Both the position numbers and the translations under genes were made by a program. The notes beneath the pieces were generated by a model. The model was given only the letters and a program-made list of their open reading frames with translations. It ran no database searches and was not told the origin of the DNA. Positions 8,237-17,035 of a stretch of 64,000 nucleotides of DNA are shown here, piece by piece. Position 1 is the stretch's first letter; each line of letters opens with the position of its first letter. Where the stretch lies: assembly GCF_002797975.1 (NCBI RefSeq), contig NZ_PGET01000001.1, forward strand, positions 2,046,001 through 2,110,000, given 5' to 3'. The DNA comes from [Clostridium] celerecrescens 18A (GTDB lineage: Bacteria > Bacillota > Clostridia > Lachnospirales > Lachnospiraceae).

Positions 8237-9808
8237 TTATCTCCTCTTTTCCTTTGCATATTCTGTAGGCGTCTTTCCGGTTGCCTTTTTAAAAGCAAGA
8301 CTGAAATAATGGGGATCTCCAAACCCGGTCTTCTCGGCTACCTGATAAGTTTTTAAGCTGGTAGTTTCCAGAAGTTCTCTGGCCTTTTCCATGCGGGTAT
8401 CACTTAATACCTCCAGGAAGCTTTTACCAATACAATCCCGGAACATGGCGCTGAAACGGCTGGGGCTCATAGCCAAGTAGCTGCACATGGACTGAAGATT
8501 TAAAGTACTTTCACCATAGTGGCTTCTAATATAATCTACGGCTAGTACCGCCCGCTCATTCCCCTTCTTATCCTTTACCTCTGCCACTGCATCTACTAGT
8601 CCTTCGAAAATATTCTCCAAAGCCGTCCGTTCTTCCTCCAGAGACTTTTTTCCGTCTATTTGTGAGATATATTTATTTACCTGCTCATACGCCTCAAAGC
8701 CTTCCATTCCCATAACTTCCAGCATGGATCTGGCCTCAGAGAGCGTATGAATGATGATGCTTTTGGCACGGTCCTTTTTTAAAAAGGATTCCTGTATCCG
8801 CAGGCAGAGTTTGAAAAGAGCCTCTCCGGCTTTCTTTTTTTCTCCTTCCCGGACCGCATTAAGTAAATCCTCCTGCAGTTTTTCCCATTCTTCAAAAACA
8901 GCCGCTTTCACAGCCCTTTCCCTGTACAGAATGGCTCCCGCCTCCTGGCTGTAGCGGTATTCCAGCATATCCTCTGCCTCCTCATAGGACAGATAAAGCT
9001 GCGCCGTACTGTTTACAGGACTTCCGATTCCAATGGTAAGCCTGATACCTATACAATTATTTACGCTATCTGAGATTACTTGAAACAGTTTTTCTGCCTT
9101 TCCTCCCCAGCGTTCATGAAAGTTCCCGAACAGCAGAAAAACAAGCTGGTGGTCCAGTTTCTGAATCACATATCCAATACCTGATCTTCCAATAATTTCA
9201 GCTGCAATATTATAGACAGCAAAACACAGAAGTTCTGCAGACTCCTTATCCTCTCCCCTGATTTCCGCATCTCCGACAGCAACCATACACTTAGAGCCAC
9301 TTAGGGCAATGCCATAGGATTTAAGCTCTGCCTCCAGTTCAGCAGCAGAACTATTCCCACAGATCAGGCGCATCAGAAGCTTTGACCTTAAAACCTCTCT
9401 ATTTTTTAGCAATCTTTTTCTTTCCCGGCTTTCCTGATCCAGCTTTTCGCGAATGCCGTCAAGGGCCTGTCCCAACTCTTCAAGAGAAAAAGGCTTCAGA
9501 ATATACTCTCTTACCCGGTATTTTAAGGCCTGTTTGGCATATTCAAAATTATCATAGCCGCTTAATATGACCACACAGATATGCGGATACTCCCTTGAAA
9601 TCAGGCGGCTTAACTCCAGGCCATCCATATAAGGCATACAGATATCCGTCAGAACTACCTCTACCGGATTGTCACGGATGTAATCCATGGCATCCTCCCC
9701 ATGCGGAAAACACCCCTTCAGTTCAAATCCCCTGCTGCTCCAGTCCATGGTTTCCTTTACTGCCTCACGGACTAAAAACTCATCATCAACAAGAACCACA
9801 CGATACAT
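8237..9808 (-). CDS. Response regulator with AraC-type DNA-binding domain (YesN type)
   Basis: 523 residues. A receiver domain at 1-120 has acidic pocket DD8-9, phospho-acceptor Asp55 in VVLTDICMPYMDG and Lys in YILKPF. A middle region of about 290 residues follows, then a C-terminal AraC double HTH (about 420-523: SMCSYLAMSPSRFSAMFRDC and TYQVAEKTGFGDPHYFSLAF). The ATG at 9808 was chosen because GGGGAAGG lies just upstream and the receiver begins there; the frame stays open to 10114, but that stretch overlaps a structured RNA candidate and a terminator. A TATAAT-like box near 9834-9841 suggests its own promoter. It is the partner of the kinase immediately downstream. Confidence 0.93.
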   Translation of the reverse strand: MYRVVLVDDEFLVREAVKETMDWSSRGFELKGCFPHGEDAMDYIRDNPVEVVLTDICMPYMDGLELSRLISREYPHICVVILSGYDNFEYAKQALKYRVREYILKPFSLEELGQALDGIREKLDQESRERKRLLKNREVLRSKLLMRLICGNSSAAELEAELKSYGIALSGSKCMVAVGDAEIRGEDKESAELLCFAVYNIAAEIIGRSGIGYVIQKLDHQLVFLLFGNFHERWGGKAEKLFQVISDSVNNCIGIRLTIGIGSPVNSTAQLYLSYEEAEDMLEYRYSQEAGAILYRERAVKAAVFEEWEKLQEDLLNAVREGEKKKAGEALFKLCLRIQESFLKKDRAKSIIIHTLSEARSMLEVMGMEGFEAYEQVNKYISQIDGKKSLEEERTALENIFEGLVDAVAEVKDKKGNERAVLAVDYIRSHYGESTLNLQSMCSYLAMSPSRFSAMFRDCIGKSFLEVLSDTRMEKARELLETTSLKTYQVAEKTGFGDPHYFSLAFKKATGKTPTEYAKEKRR

Positions 9809-9862
9809 AAACCTTCCCCATTTCTGACTCTCATTATAATACACAGAGCTTCTTTTGCCTAG

Positions 9863-9903
9863 AAAAAAACAAGGCTTAAGCAGATGAATCCTCTTAAGCC
9901 TTT
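9863..9903 (-). terminator. Strong intrinsic terminator ahead of the response regulator gene
   Basis: AAGGCTTAAG and CTTAAGCCTT (9871-9880 and 9893-9902) form a 10-bp perfect stem with a 12-nt loop, followed on the minus strand by GTTTTTTTC. It ends the candidate RNA before the regulator gene at 9808, either as an ncRNA terminator or as an attenuator. Confidence 0.85.
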
Positions 9904-10065
9904 GGTTTTTAGTTATTCTGTTATTTTGGGGATCCTCGTCAGTTTCTCTACGGACTCCCGGGCCTTTAAGTACACCGTAAGCGGTGGAACGGAAGCCGAT
10001 CACCGGATATTGACCTATTGATCTGCTTGCCGCAATATTGTATCTTTCTAAATAGTTTTTTGATA
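9863..10065 (-). ncRNA. Candidate free-standing structured RNA of about 200 nt
   Basis: On the minus strand a TATAAT box (10076-10071) is followed by about 200 nt that end in a strong intrinsic terminator, and the next gene then has its own promoter-like box. The stretch is GC-richer than the flanking AT-rich DNA and can form local helices, for example CACCG-CUUA-CGGUG (+ strand about 9970-9985), GAUCA pairing with UGAUC, and GGGA.UCC pairing with GGAUCCC. One frame is open throughout, but there is no ribosome site or internal start context. Size and layout fit a Clostridia ncRNA such as raiA RNA or an orphan riboswitch-like leader. I could not match it to a class I know: no T-box motif and no 6S-like end pairing. 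Confidence 0.5.
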
Positions 10066-10070
10066 AGTCT

Positions 10071-10099
10071 ATTATACTATTGCCGCCATTTTGTTTCTT
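10071..10099 (-). promoter_or_regulatory. Putative promoter of the candidate RNA
   Basis: The -10 box TATAAT is perfect at 10076-10071. The expected -35 window holds only AAGAAA, so an activator or extended contacts may be needed. The rest of the gap 10100-10285 shows nothing recognisable. Confidence 0.4.
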
Positions 10100-10285
10100 G
10101 TGATATAGTAGCAAAAAGCATAATAATATTCATATCTCTGCCAAATATTGCCAGAGAATAGAGAGAGGGACCAATAACAATAAACAAACTCAGCATGAAC
10201 TCTTGGTTATGTAAGGTCATACCTACAAATGTTCACGACCCATATCGGTTTTTTATTCCCATTTGTTACGTATCAGCTTATTAAA

Positions 10286-11152
10286 TTACAGAATTGGAAC
10301 CCAATATTCTATATTACCGTTCCCGTCTTTATCCACAGATTCATCACTTTTCGTAAAATCATACATGGCATTTTCGTTGAATTGACAGGTAGACTGCGGG
10401 AACCACTCTTTATAAATATAATCTGCAACCGGCTGTAGAGAGTCTTGCGGTCTGCCAGTAAAGCTAAAAACCACATACTTGCTTGCTGGCAATTCCTTTG
10501 TTACCATTCCATCAGGTATTTTGAAAAAATCCGTAACCTCTGCAACAGCGTAAAAATCAAAGGCAGGCTGTCCATTTTCGCCGGAAAAATCTTTATAATC
10601 ATTTAGCCCTATTAAGCAATTCCTATCAGAACGGTTAGCAATCTTTCCTTTATTGGCCTGAAGCCGTATCATACATTCACTAATAACAGCAAATCCGTTT
10701 TTTGTATTCGCGGTATATCCAACCAACAATATTTTCCCGCTTTCTATAGTCTTTATATCCATAATCATATCTCCTCTTAATTGTTTCTTTCCGTCTACGG
10801 TGAATTTGAGTTGTAAAGGGTAAAATTCACTTTTCTTTCTCAACGCTTGAGGACTACAATCAAAAAGTGCCTTAAACGCTACTGAAAAAGATTGTTGTGT
10901 TTCATATCCTGCAAACAATGCAATTTCCAGAATAGGTTGATTAGTAAAAATAAGTAATCTTGCCGCTTCGGTTAACCGCCGCCTTTGCACATATAAATGA
11001 ACAGTAAAGCCAACAATACTGGTGAACATCCTATGCAAATGATATTTTGAATATCCAGCTTCATGGGCCAGGCTTTCTAAACTCAGTTTGTCTTCCAAGT
11101 GGCTTTCGATATAATCCACTATTCGAGTTATATTTAGTAGATTGTTGTCCAC
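10286..11152 (-). CDS. AraC family regulator with GyrI-like effector-binding domain
   Basis: 288 residues. The N-terminal 100 residues form two HTH motifs (LSLESLAHEAGYSKYHLHRMF and QPILEIALFAGYETQQSFSVAF) typical of MarA/Rob-like AraC proteins. The C-terminal 150 residues resemble the GyrI/Rob small-molecule-binding domain (IKTIESGKILLVGYT, ending YWVPI). Such proteins activate drug- or stress-response genes on binding a ligand. The GTG start at 11152 is favoured because TAGGAGG lies 7 nt upstream; the longer ATG start has no such site. It stands alone, with several hundred nt on both sides. Its target is unknown, and the export module at 11.5-14.5 kb is one possibility. Confidence 0.85.
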   Translation of the reverse strand: MDNNLLNITRIVDYIESHLEDKLSLESLAHEAGYSKYHLHRMFTSIVGFTVHLYVQRRRLTEAARLLIFTNQPILEIALFAGYETQQSFSVAFKALFDCSPQALRKKSEFYPLQLKFTVDGKKQLRGDMIMDIKTIESGKILLVGYTANTKNGFAVISECMIRLQANKGKIANRSDRNCLIGLNDYKDFSGENGQPAFDFYAVAEVTDFFKIPDGMVTKELPASKYVVFSFTGRPQDSLQPVADYIYKEWFPQSTCQFNENAMYDFTKSDESVDKDGNGNIEYWVPIL

Positions 11153-11424
11153 GTTTCCACCTCCTACGGCCATTATAGTAAAAATCGGATAGGCACTTTT
11201 CACATTTCTTGCTATCTTACCATTTTCGATTATTTCATTTCAATCTGGTAGCATGTTTTATGCTATAAAATTTGTTTATCTTTTTGACATATGGAATATG
11301 GTATTATTCCTTTTGCGTTTTTAATTCAAATAATAGGCATTCATTTTTTCTCCCTTACAAACACCCCCAACACCTCATACATGATGCTATTCAACTCACT
11401 TTAGGTACAATAATGCAATTTCAA

Positions 11425-11439
11425 CTTACAATCGGGTGA
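11425..11439. repeat. 15-bp direct repeat, copy A
   Basis: CTTACAATCGGGTGA occurs here and again at 14589-14603, flanking the ABC ATPase/permease pair. An AGGTACA lies nearby in both places, with different spacing. It could be a regulator site or a recombination scar. Apart from this and the palindrome at 11465, the gap 11153-11508 is AT-rich and shows nothing else. Confidence 0.6.
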
Positions 11440-11464
11440 TTTTTATCTTACATTTCTGTAGGCC

Positions 11465-11494
11465 AAAATGGCCCCGTTTAAACGGGACCATTTT
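11465..11494 (-). terminator. 30-bp near-perfect palindrome after the permease gene
   Basis: AAAATGG at 11465 and CCATTTT ending at 11494 are the outer arms of an inverted repeat with one G-U-compatible mismatch and no real loop beyond TTTAAA. It starts 15 nt past the stop of the FtsX permease gene. The T-run is only the TTTT in the stem, so termination is likely but not strong; an operator is the alternative. Confidence 0.5.
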
Positions 11495-11508
11495 GCAACA
11501 TGAAAATA

Positions 11509-13869
11509 TTACTGTGCACTTATGGTATCTACAATTGACATATCGCGAATGCGTTTCACCGGGCCTCGTACAGCCAAGATAACGGATAATAAAACAACTG
11601 CTATAATAATGGTTATTTGTATGAATGGAATATTCCATTCTTCGCTCCAGTGAAAGGTTATCAGTTTAGCGTATAGGAACTTATTCAGCATTAACCCGAC
11701 AACACTGCCGAAGATACTTCCTGTAATCGCATAGGCTGAGGCTTCCGCAACAATCATTTTTATGAGCTGGCGATTACTCAAGCCGATGGCACGAAATGCT
11801 CCATACTGCTTCATACGGGAGGAAACGCTCATGGCAAGGCTATTCACAATATTGAAGATGGTAATTAAAGCAATCAAAGCCATAAAACCATAGATAAACA
11901 ATCCAAAAGAGTAATACGAACCTATTACGCTGCGATTACTGGAGCGCTTATCAGAAAAGGTGACCTCCGTACCAACCATTCTATGAATTTCATCAACATC
12001 AGCTTCCGTTGCGTTCTTAGATAACTGCAAATCAATAATTGTATAATCCGTTTCGCCGGTCAGCTGCAGAAAAGTATTTTCCGAACAGATCATTGTTCCT
12101 ACGTCAGGGGCACTGTTAAAAGGACTGGCAGAAAGTGAGCCGACGATTTTTATATCCGCCGTTTGCCCATTTATGTGCAGAGTAGCCGTATCCCCAGTTT
12201 TTATGGTATTTTGTGGTTTAAAAACAATCAGACCGGTATTGCTTTCCTGTTGGACGGTATCTAAAGATCCCTCCAGTAAAGAATTCTTAGCCCATCCAAA
12301 TTGGTTTTCCTCATAAGAAATCAAATCCACCTTTTTTTCCTGTCCATTCACCGTAACCGGTACATTATAGGCAAACTTTCGTCCGTATACCCGTTTAACC
12401 GCCGGATTTTCCTGAAATTCCCCTAACAAGATACTGCGAATCGAACAGGTACTATCCGGGCTGACAATGGATAAATCCGGTGTCCATGGCTTTAAGGGAG
12501 TAAGCGAATGGTGCATAAAATCAATTGTGACCGAAAATGCTAAAAAAAGCATAATACTTAGTGAAAAGGAACCTACCATCAAAACAAAATTCTTCTTACT
12601 GGCTTTTGCATGATGGAAACCAAGAGCTGTATCAATCTTAAAAAGTGTAGTATTTGCGGCTTTGCGCACAGGTTGTAAAGAATTCGCATTTCCGGATACG
12701 GCTGCCAATGGCGAGACTTTAGCGGCTCTTTTCGCCGGGGAACGAGCGGCCAGAAGAACCGTCAGGATACCTACACTGATACCGGCCACGATACTAGGCA
12801 AGCTTATTCCAAATGCTGGCATTCCAGCAAAATATTCCGGACTGAGAAAACGTAGTATGGCGCACAAGATCCAAATAACAACGGCTCCCGTGGAAATGCC
12901 CAGCGGAATTGCGAATTTACACCATCCAAGGGCTTCCTTTCGGACGAATCGCATCACCTGCTTTGGTGTCGCACCGATACAGCGCATCATTCCAAAAAAT
13001 TCGGTACGCTGTGCGACATTGCTGTTTAGACTGCTTGCAATCATCATAATGCCTGCCAGTAAAACCAATAGAAACAAGACAGCAGCTGAACTATAGATTT
13101 GAAGCATAAAAGAATTTCCGCTTTGCCCAAGCAATCCCAACAGCTTCGTATTTTCCGAAACCTGTTCGTCTGAGAGTCCAAGCTGAGACTTCATATCATC
13201 AATCGTATTGCGTATATTGCTATGAGTGGAAAACTGCACACAAAAGACACTGTTATACTCCGCAGGGTCACCATTCGTGACTCCGGGATACAGGGAACGA
13301 AACGCCTTGGTCGTCAAGCAAACCCCATAGGAATCTTCTTCCATCGTTTTAGCGCCATTATTCAAAAAGCCGGAAATCGTAAACTCATAGATGTTTCCGT
13401 CAGGCCCATCGACTGAAATCACATCTCCAATTTGCATACCAATCACTGTCTTTACGTTTTCGGTAACCATAGCCTCTTGGTCATCTTGCGGAAACGCTCC
13501 GTCCCGAATGTCTTGCGTTTGCATCTTGGTAATCCAGTCTTTATCACTTCCAAAAATAATAGCATCTTTTCCAGATACAGTATAGCCTTGATCTCCCCTA
13601 AAATTAAGGACACCATACCAGGAAGATGCAGTTACATCCGGTCGTGCAGAAATTAGAGCGGCTTGTTCTTCATTTATATTTCGCACCATTACATGCCAAT
13701 TACCATCCTCCATACGGGCCTGCATAATCTGGCTGCGTATAAACATGTCAGCCATACCAAAAATAGCCGTAACTAGAAACACCGCTAAAACAATGCAGAA
13801 TACAGACATTCTGTTCTGCCTTTTATGGACTTTTGCTGAAAGGGAAACAAGGTCAAGATAACTTTTCAT
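11509..13869 (-). CDS. FtsX-like ABC transporter permease, two-unit, antimicrobial-peptide or lipid efflux type
   Basis: 786 residues. An N-terminal helix at about 22-45 is followed by a roughly 200-residue extracellular MacB_PCD-like domain. A first FtsX block lies at about 255-385 (FGMMRCIGATPKQVMRFVRKEAL). A further helix near 425 leads to a second extracellular domain, and a final FtsX block covers about 660-780 (YGAFRAIGLSNRQLIKMIVAEA). This duplicated design is usual for MacB/BceB-like mechanotransmission exporters that remove or sense peptides, antibiotics or lipids. The start overlaps the end of the ATPase gene by 17 nt, with GGGAGGG upstream, so the two are coupled. The upstream kinase and regulator probably control it. 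Confidence 0.88.
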   Translation of the reverse strand: MKSYLDLVSLSAKVHKRQNRMSVFCIVLAVFLVTAIFGMADMFIRSQIMQARMEDGNWHVMVRNINEEQAALISARPDVTASSWYGVLNFRGDQGYTVSGKDAIIFGSDKDWITKMQTQDIRDGAFPQDDQEAMVTENVKTVIGMQIGDVISVDGPDGNIYEFTISGFLNNGAKTMEEDSYGVCLTTKAFRSLYPGVTNGDPAEYNSVFCVQFSTHSNIRNTIDDMKSQLGLSDEQVSENTKLLGLLGQSGNSFMLQIYSSAAVLFLLVLLAGIMMIASSLNSNVAQRTEFFGMMRCIGATPKQVMRFVRKEALGWCKFAIPLGISTGAVVIWILCAILRFLSPEYFAGMPAFGISLPSIVAGISVGILTVLLAARSPAKRAAKVSPLAAVSGNANSLQPVRKAANTTLFKIDTALGFHHAKASKKNFVLMVGSFSLSIMLFLAFSVTIDFMHHSLTPLKPWTPDLSIVSPDSTCSIRSILLGEFQENPAVKRVYGRKFAYNVPVTVNGQEKKVDLISYEENQFGWAKNSLLEGSLDTVQQESNTGLIVFKPQNTIKTGDTATLHINGQTADIKIVGSLSASPFNSAPDVGTMICSENTFLQLTGETDYTIIDLQLSKNATEADVDEIHRMVGTEVTFSDKRSSNRSVIGSYYSFGLFIYGFMALIALITIFNIVNSLAMSVSSRMKQYGAFRAIGLSNRQLIKMIVAEASAYAITGSIFGSVVGLMLNKFLYAKLITFHWSEEWNIPFIQITIIIAVVLLSVILAVRGPVKRIRDMSIVDTISAQ

Positions 13870-14548
13870 TCTCTTTCCCTCCCAAATCCGTCAGCACACC
13901 ATCCGAAACGCGCAGCACGCGATCTACTGACGTGGTCAGATGATTGTTATGTGTAATCATTAAAATTGTTTGCTGATAATGGCGCGATGCCTTGTCCAGT
14001 AAATCGATTACATCCTGACTGTTTTTGCTATCCAGATTTCCGGTGGGTTCATCCGCCAGAATCAGTTTGGGTCTTGTTATCAGCGCCCGTCCAATTGCAA
14101 CACGCTGCTGCTGACCGCCGGATAATTGGCTGGGCAAGTGATGGCGGCGTTCTTGAAGCCCTAAGACTTCTAAAATCTCATTCACTGTTGACTGCTCCGG
14201 CTTGCGGTAATCCAGAAGAATCGGAAACATAATATTTTGCTCCACAGTTAATTCTGCAACAAGCTGAAAAAATTGAAACACAAAACCGATATTGCGCCTC
14301 CTAAAAATAGTACGCTGTTCCTCTTTCATGGAAAATAAATCTTTTCCGTCCATGTAGATGTTACCGGCAGTAGGGGTATCTAAAGCTCCAATACAATTAA
14401 GCAGTGTGCTTTTACCGGAACCCGATTCGCCTACCACCGCCGCAAATTCGCCCTGTTCTAATGTAAAAGAAACATCTTTTAAAGCATTTACCTGATTTTC
14501 ACCCGCTCCATAGGTTTTTGATAAATGCTGTACTTTTAAAATATCCAT
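13853..14548 (-). CDS. ABC transporter ATP-binding protein (MacB/LolD/BceA type)
   Basis: 231 residues, a single ABC domain of normal length. Walker A is GESGSGKSTLLN (about 39-50), the signature is LSGGQQQRVAIGRAL and Walker B is LILADEPTGNLDS, the combination typical of the LolD/MacB/BceA group. It couples ATP hydrolysis to the FtsX permease encoded just downstream. AAAGGAGG lies 9 nt before the ATG. Upstream, at 14549-14611, is the second copy of the 15-bp repeat CTTACAATCGGGTGA, a possible binding site for the response regulator of the same locus. Confidence 0.92.
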   Translation of the reverse strand: MDILKVQHLSKTYGAGENQVNALKDVSFTLEQGEFAAVVGESGSGKSTLLNCIGALDTPTAGNIYMDGKDLFSMKEEQRTIFRRRNIGFVFQFFQLVAELTVEQNIMFPILLDYRKPEQSTVNEILEVLGLQERRHHLPSQLSGGQQQRVAIGRALITRPKLILADEPTGNLDSKNSQDVIDLLDKASRHYQQTILMITHNNHLTTSVDRVLRVSDGVLTDLGGKENEKLS

Positions 14549-14588
14549 ATATTAAGTACCTCCTTTCTGAATAGAATAACAGGTACAC

Positions 14589-14603
14589 CTTACAATCGGG
14601 TGA
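14589..14603. repeat. 15-bp direct repeat, copy B
   Basis: Identical to 11425-11439 (CTTACAATCGGGTGA). This copy lies between the kinase stop and the ATPase start, about 40 nt upstream of the ATPase ATG. Confidence 0.6.
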
Positions 14604-14611
14604 ATAACAGC

Positions 14612-15841
14612 TTACGGTTCCGTAAGAAAGGAAAGCGTAAAAACTGTCCCCTCATGCAGAGCGCTTTGAACGGAGATGATGCCGCCCTGACCCTCAACAA
14701 TGGCTTTTGCCAGTGACAGGCCTAGACCTATTCCCTGCATATCCAGAGATTTTTTGCTGCGGTAAAAACGTTTAAACACGTGATGTAAATCTTCCGGAGA
14801 AATACCTGAACCATTATCTGTAATCAATATGCGGAGCATTGCAGGGGATCGGTTCCAAGAAATATGGATTTCCCCTCCCGAATTGGTATGATCCAACGCA
14901 TTTTTAACGATATTTCCAATCGCTTCGCTGGTCCACTGCTGATCACAAAGGAGGGTTTCTTCCGGTGTTTCATCGACGATGATTTCTTTTCCCTCACTGG
15001 CTGCCCGTGTTGTCAGTTCACTGACAGCTTGAGCAATTAAATTCGATATACGACAGCTTTCTTTTTCAAAAGCAATACTGCCAGCATCTAATCGGGTAAT
15101 TTTCAGCATGACTTGAATCAGCTGATCCATACGTTTTAGAGCTAATTCTGTCTTTTGGGAATACTCCATTACGGTTTGAACATGATCCGGTTCATCGGCA
15201 ATGATTTCGTGATACATAGTTAGTGCCGCAAGCGGTGTTTTCAGCTGATGTGATATGTCTGAAATTGTACTTTTTAAAAATTCTTTTGCTTTCTGACTGG
15301 CTTCGCTTTTTGACTGGAGTATTGTAGCAAGCTGTTCTACGGAAGCAAAGAGACGATAGATTGTTCCCTCGTTCATTTGTGGCATGTGGCAGGAAAAATC
15401 GCTCTCTGTAAAATTGGTAATCACCTTTGCCGCCTGAAGATAAAGCTGCTCTCTTTTCCATAAGAAAATGAATGCTCCAACCAAAAGCAAAGAGGATAGA
15501 AGCATTCCAAAAAGCAGCATATAGGATTCTGAAATCTTCTGAAACTCAGCAATGAAGGGAAGAAATCTTATTGCGGTATGTTCTGTTACACCAATATTAG
15601 CAAGTAGTGCTTTCCCCTCTTGGCTGTTTGTTGTACTCGTAATGGCTTTGGCAATCACATCTTTTGAAACACCCTGTTCCAAGAAAGAAGTCACAACGGC
15701 ATTGTCGTGCGATAGAAATAAACCATGCACGGCTTTTTTCTGTACAGCATTCAACCCTATGCCAGAAAGAAAAATCAGCAAAACAAAGGTTAAAATAAAC
15801 ACACTAAAATATTTGAATTGTTTATCACGAAAAAGGTTCAT
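14612..15841 (-). CDS. Sensor histidine kinase, HisKA type
   Basis: 409 residues. Helices at about 12-30 and 107-128 flank an extracellular loop of about 75 residues. A HisKA domain has phospho-acceptor His198 in SDISHQLKTPLAAL, followed by a HATPase domain with NIVKNALDHT, TDNGSGISPED and GIGLGLSLAKAIVEGQGG. The loop is too long for the loopless BceS intramembrane sensors, so it may sense a ligand directly. The ATG at 15841 forms an ATGA overlap with the response regulator stop, so the pair is translationally coupled. It likely senses cell-envelope stress or a peptide and drives the ABC genes 60 nt downstream. Confidence 0.92.
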   Translation of the reverse strand: MNLFRDKQFKYFSVFILTFVLLIFLSGIGLNAVQKKAVHGLFLSHDNAVVTSFLEQGVSKDVIAKAITSTTNSQEGKALLANIGVTEHTAIRFLPFIAEFQKISESYMLLFGMLLSSLLLVGAFIFLWKREQLYLQAAKVITNFTESDFSCHMPQMNEGTIYRLFASVEQLATILQSKSEASQKAKEFLKSTISDISHQLKTPLAALTMYHEIIADEPDHVQTVMEYSQKTELALKRMDQLIQVMLKITRLDAGSIAFEKESCRISNLIAQAVSELTTRAASEGKEIIVDETPEETLLCDQQWTSEAIGNIVKNALDHTNSGGEIHISWNRSPAMLRILITDNGSGISPEDLHHVFKRFYRSKKSLDMQGIGLGLSLAKAIVEGQGGIISVQSALHEGTVFTLSFLTEP

Positions 15842-16539
15842 ACAGATACCTCGTTCCACTGATAGCCAAATCCCCGGATCGTTATTAAATGCTCTGGATG
15901 GGAAGGATCAGATTCAATTTTTTCACGGAGCCGCCGCACATAAACGGAAAGAGTATTATCGTCCACAAAGTCGCCTGTATTGTCCCACAGTTCATTTAAT
16001 ATAGTATTACGAGTAGTCACCCGGTTAGCATTTTTTACGAATAAACAAATAAGACGGTATTCTGCGCTTGTTAAATCCAGAGTTTTTCCATTTAACAACA
16101 CCCGGCTTCCTAAAAGGTCAATCGATATATCACCACATTCTATTATGGTATGGTTATTTTGATTGGAAATTCCCATTCGGCGCAGCAGGGCACGTATCCG
16201 GGAACACAGTTCGCCGAGTTTAAAAGGTTTTGTAACATAGTCATCGCCACCGCAGTCCAGCCCCCGAATGACATTCACCTCTTCATCGGAAGCGGTTAAA
16301 AATAGAATAGGAATCTTATATCCTTGTTTCCTCACTTTTTCGCAAACTTCAAAGCCCGTCCCATCCGGCAATGTCACATCAAGAATAAGTAAGTCGTATT
16401 TATCAATCATAGGTAACCAGCCCAAGGCTTCTTCTACCGTACGGACAAGTTCAACATCAAAGCCATTGCGCTCTAAAGAATATTTCAGCCCATCCACTAA
16501 ACTGATGTCATCTTCTAATAGCAAAATTTTATTTTCCAT
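15838..16539 (-). CDS. OmpR/PhoB family response regulator
   Basis: 233 residues. The receiver domain has acidic pocket ED9-D11, phospho-acceptor Asp54 (LLILDVTLPDG) and Lys in DYVTKPF. The C-terminal winged helix (about 135-230) includes LTSAEYRLICLFVKN and VDDNTLSVYVRRLREKI. It pairs with the coupled kinase and probably activates the ABC ATPase/permease pair. Its start lies inside the last codons of the small HTH gene (16529-16714), so the three are one transcription unit. AGGGG lies 8 nt before the ATG. Confidence 0.93.
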   Translation of the reverse strand: MENKILLLEDDISLVDGLKYSLERNGFDVELVRTVEEALGWLPMIDKYDLLILDVTLPDGTGFEVCEKVRKQGYKIPILFLTASDEEVNVIRGLDCGGDDYVTKPFKLGELCSRIRALLRRMGISNQNNHTIIECGDISIDLLGSRVLLNGKTLDLTSAEYRLICLFVKNANRVTTRNTILNELWDNTGDFVDDNTLSVYVRRLREKIESDPSHPEHLITIRGFGYQWNEVSV

Positions 16540-16714
16540 CGTTCATTCCCCTTTTTCTGGCATCCACTGGTTTTTCCGCATCTTTTGGAATTGCCCATGC
16601 ACGACCAAAGCGAACTGCTCCGTCAATTCTGTTTTCCCCACATAGCTTTTGTATTCTCCGCTTGGAGATTTCCCATTTTTCAGAAGCCTGCTGCACAGAT
16701 ATATAATCAAGCAT
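16529..16714 (-). CDS. Small excisionase/MerR-like helix-turn-helix protein
   Basis: 61 residues starting MLDYISVQQASEKWEIS and continuing with KRRIQKLCGENRIDGAVRFG, the winged-HTH pattern of excisionase-like (HTH_17) proteins that read short DNA sites. The start at 16714 is favoured by GTGGAGG 8 nt upstream over the longer frame to 16804. It overlaps the start of the response regulator gene by 11 nt, so it is probably co-expressed. Such small HTH genes often accompany regulators on Clostridia mobile elements. The function here is unknown. Confidence 0.72.
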   Translation of the reverse strand: MLDYISVQQASEKWEISKRRIQKLCGENRIDGAVRFGRAWAIPKDAEKPVDARKRGMNDGK

Positions 16715-16810
16715 TTGTTTTCCTCCACAATGTTTATTGATTCCAGTATATATGCAATAGCGAATGAATTCAACAATCCCTTTTACCAAATGTATTCTTG
16801 TCAACCGTCA

Positions 16811-17020
16811 TCATTGGTTCGTTAATTGTCCGGAGAGCCATTCTGTCAGCTCCGTAAGCTCAGAGGGAAACAGTATACCATGAGTTTTCACCCCGGTCAC
16901 GCCCCAAAGCTCGCCGCTCCATTCCTCCAGGCAATCATCCATATCACCCCATTCATTCTCTCTGTAGATATGAGGGAAGAGGTGGCTGAATAACTGCAGG
17001 GTTTGCAGTTCATTTTTCAT
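16811..17020 (-). CDS. Small acidic hypothetical protein
   Basis: 69 residues, rich in Glu and Trp (CLEEWSGELWGVTGVKTHG). No transmembrane segment, signal or motif that I recognise. AAAGGA lies about 12 nt upstream of the ATG. It sits between the broken XRE gene and the HTH gene with small gaps on the same strand, so it may be part of that unit. Confidence 0.45.
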   Translation of the reverse strand: MKNELQTLQLFSHLFPHIYRENEWGDMDDCLEEWSGELWGVTGVKTHGILFPSELTELTEWLSGQLTNQ

Positions 17021-17035
17021 GGTGCATCTGTCCTT

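Noticed and set aside
9863..10065. T-box or 6S RNA identity for the candidate RNA
   Set aside because: No T-box antiterminator motif is seen and the 5' and 3' ends do not pair as 6S RNA would; left unclassified.
9809..10114. Open 102-codon extension of the response regulator frame
   Set aside because: It has no ribosome site, crosses a strong terminator hairpin, and the receiver domain starts exactly at the ATG at 9808 behind GGGGAAGG. Treated as an RNA candidate instead.
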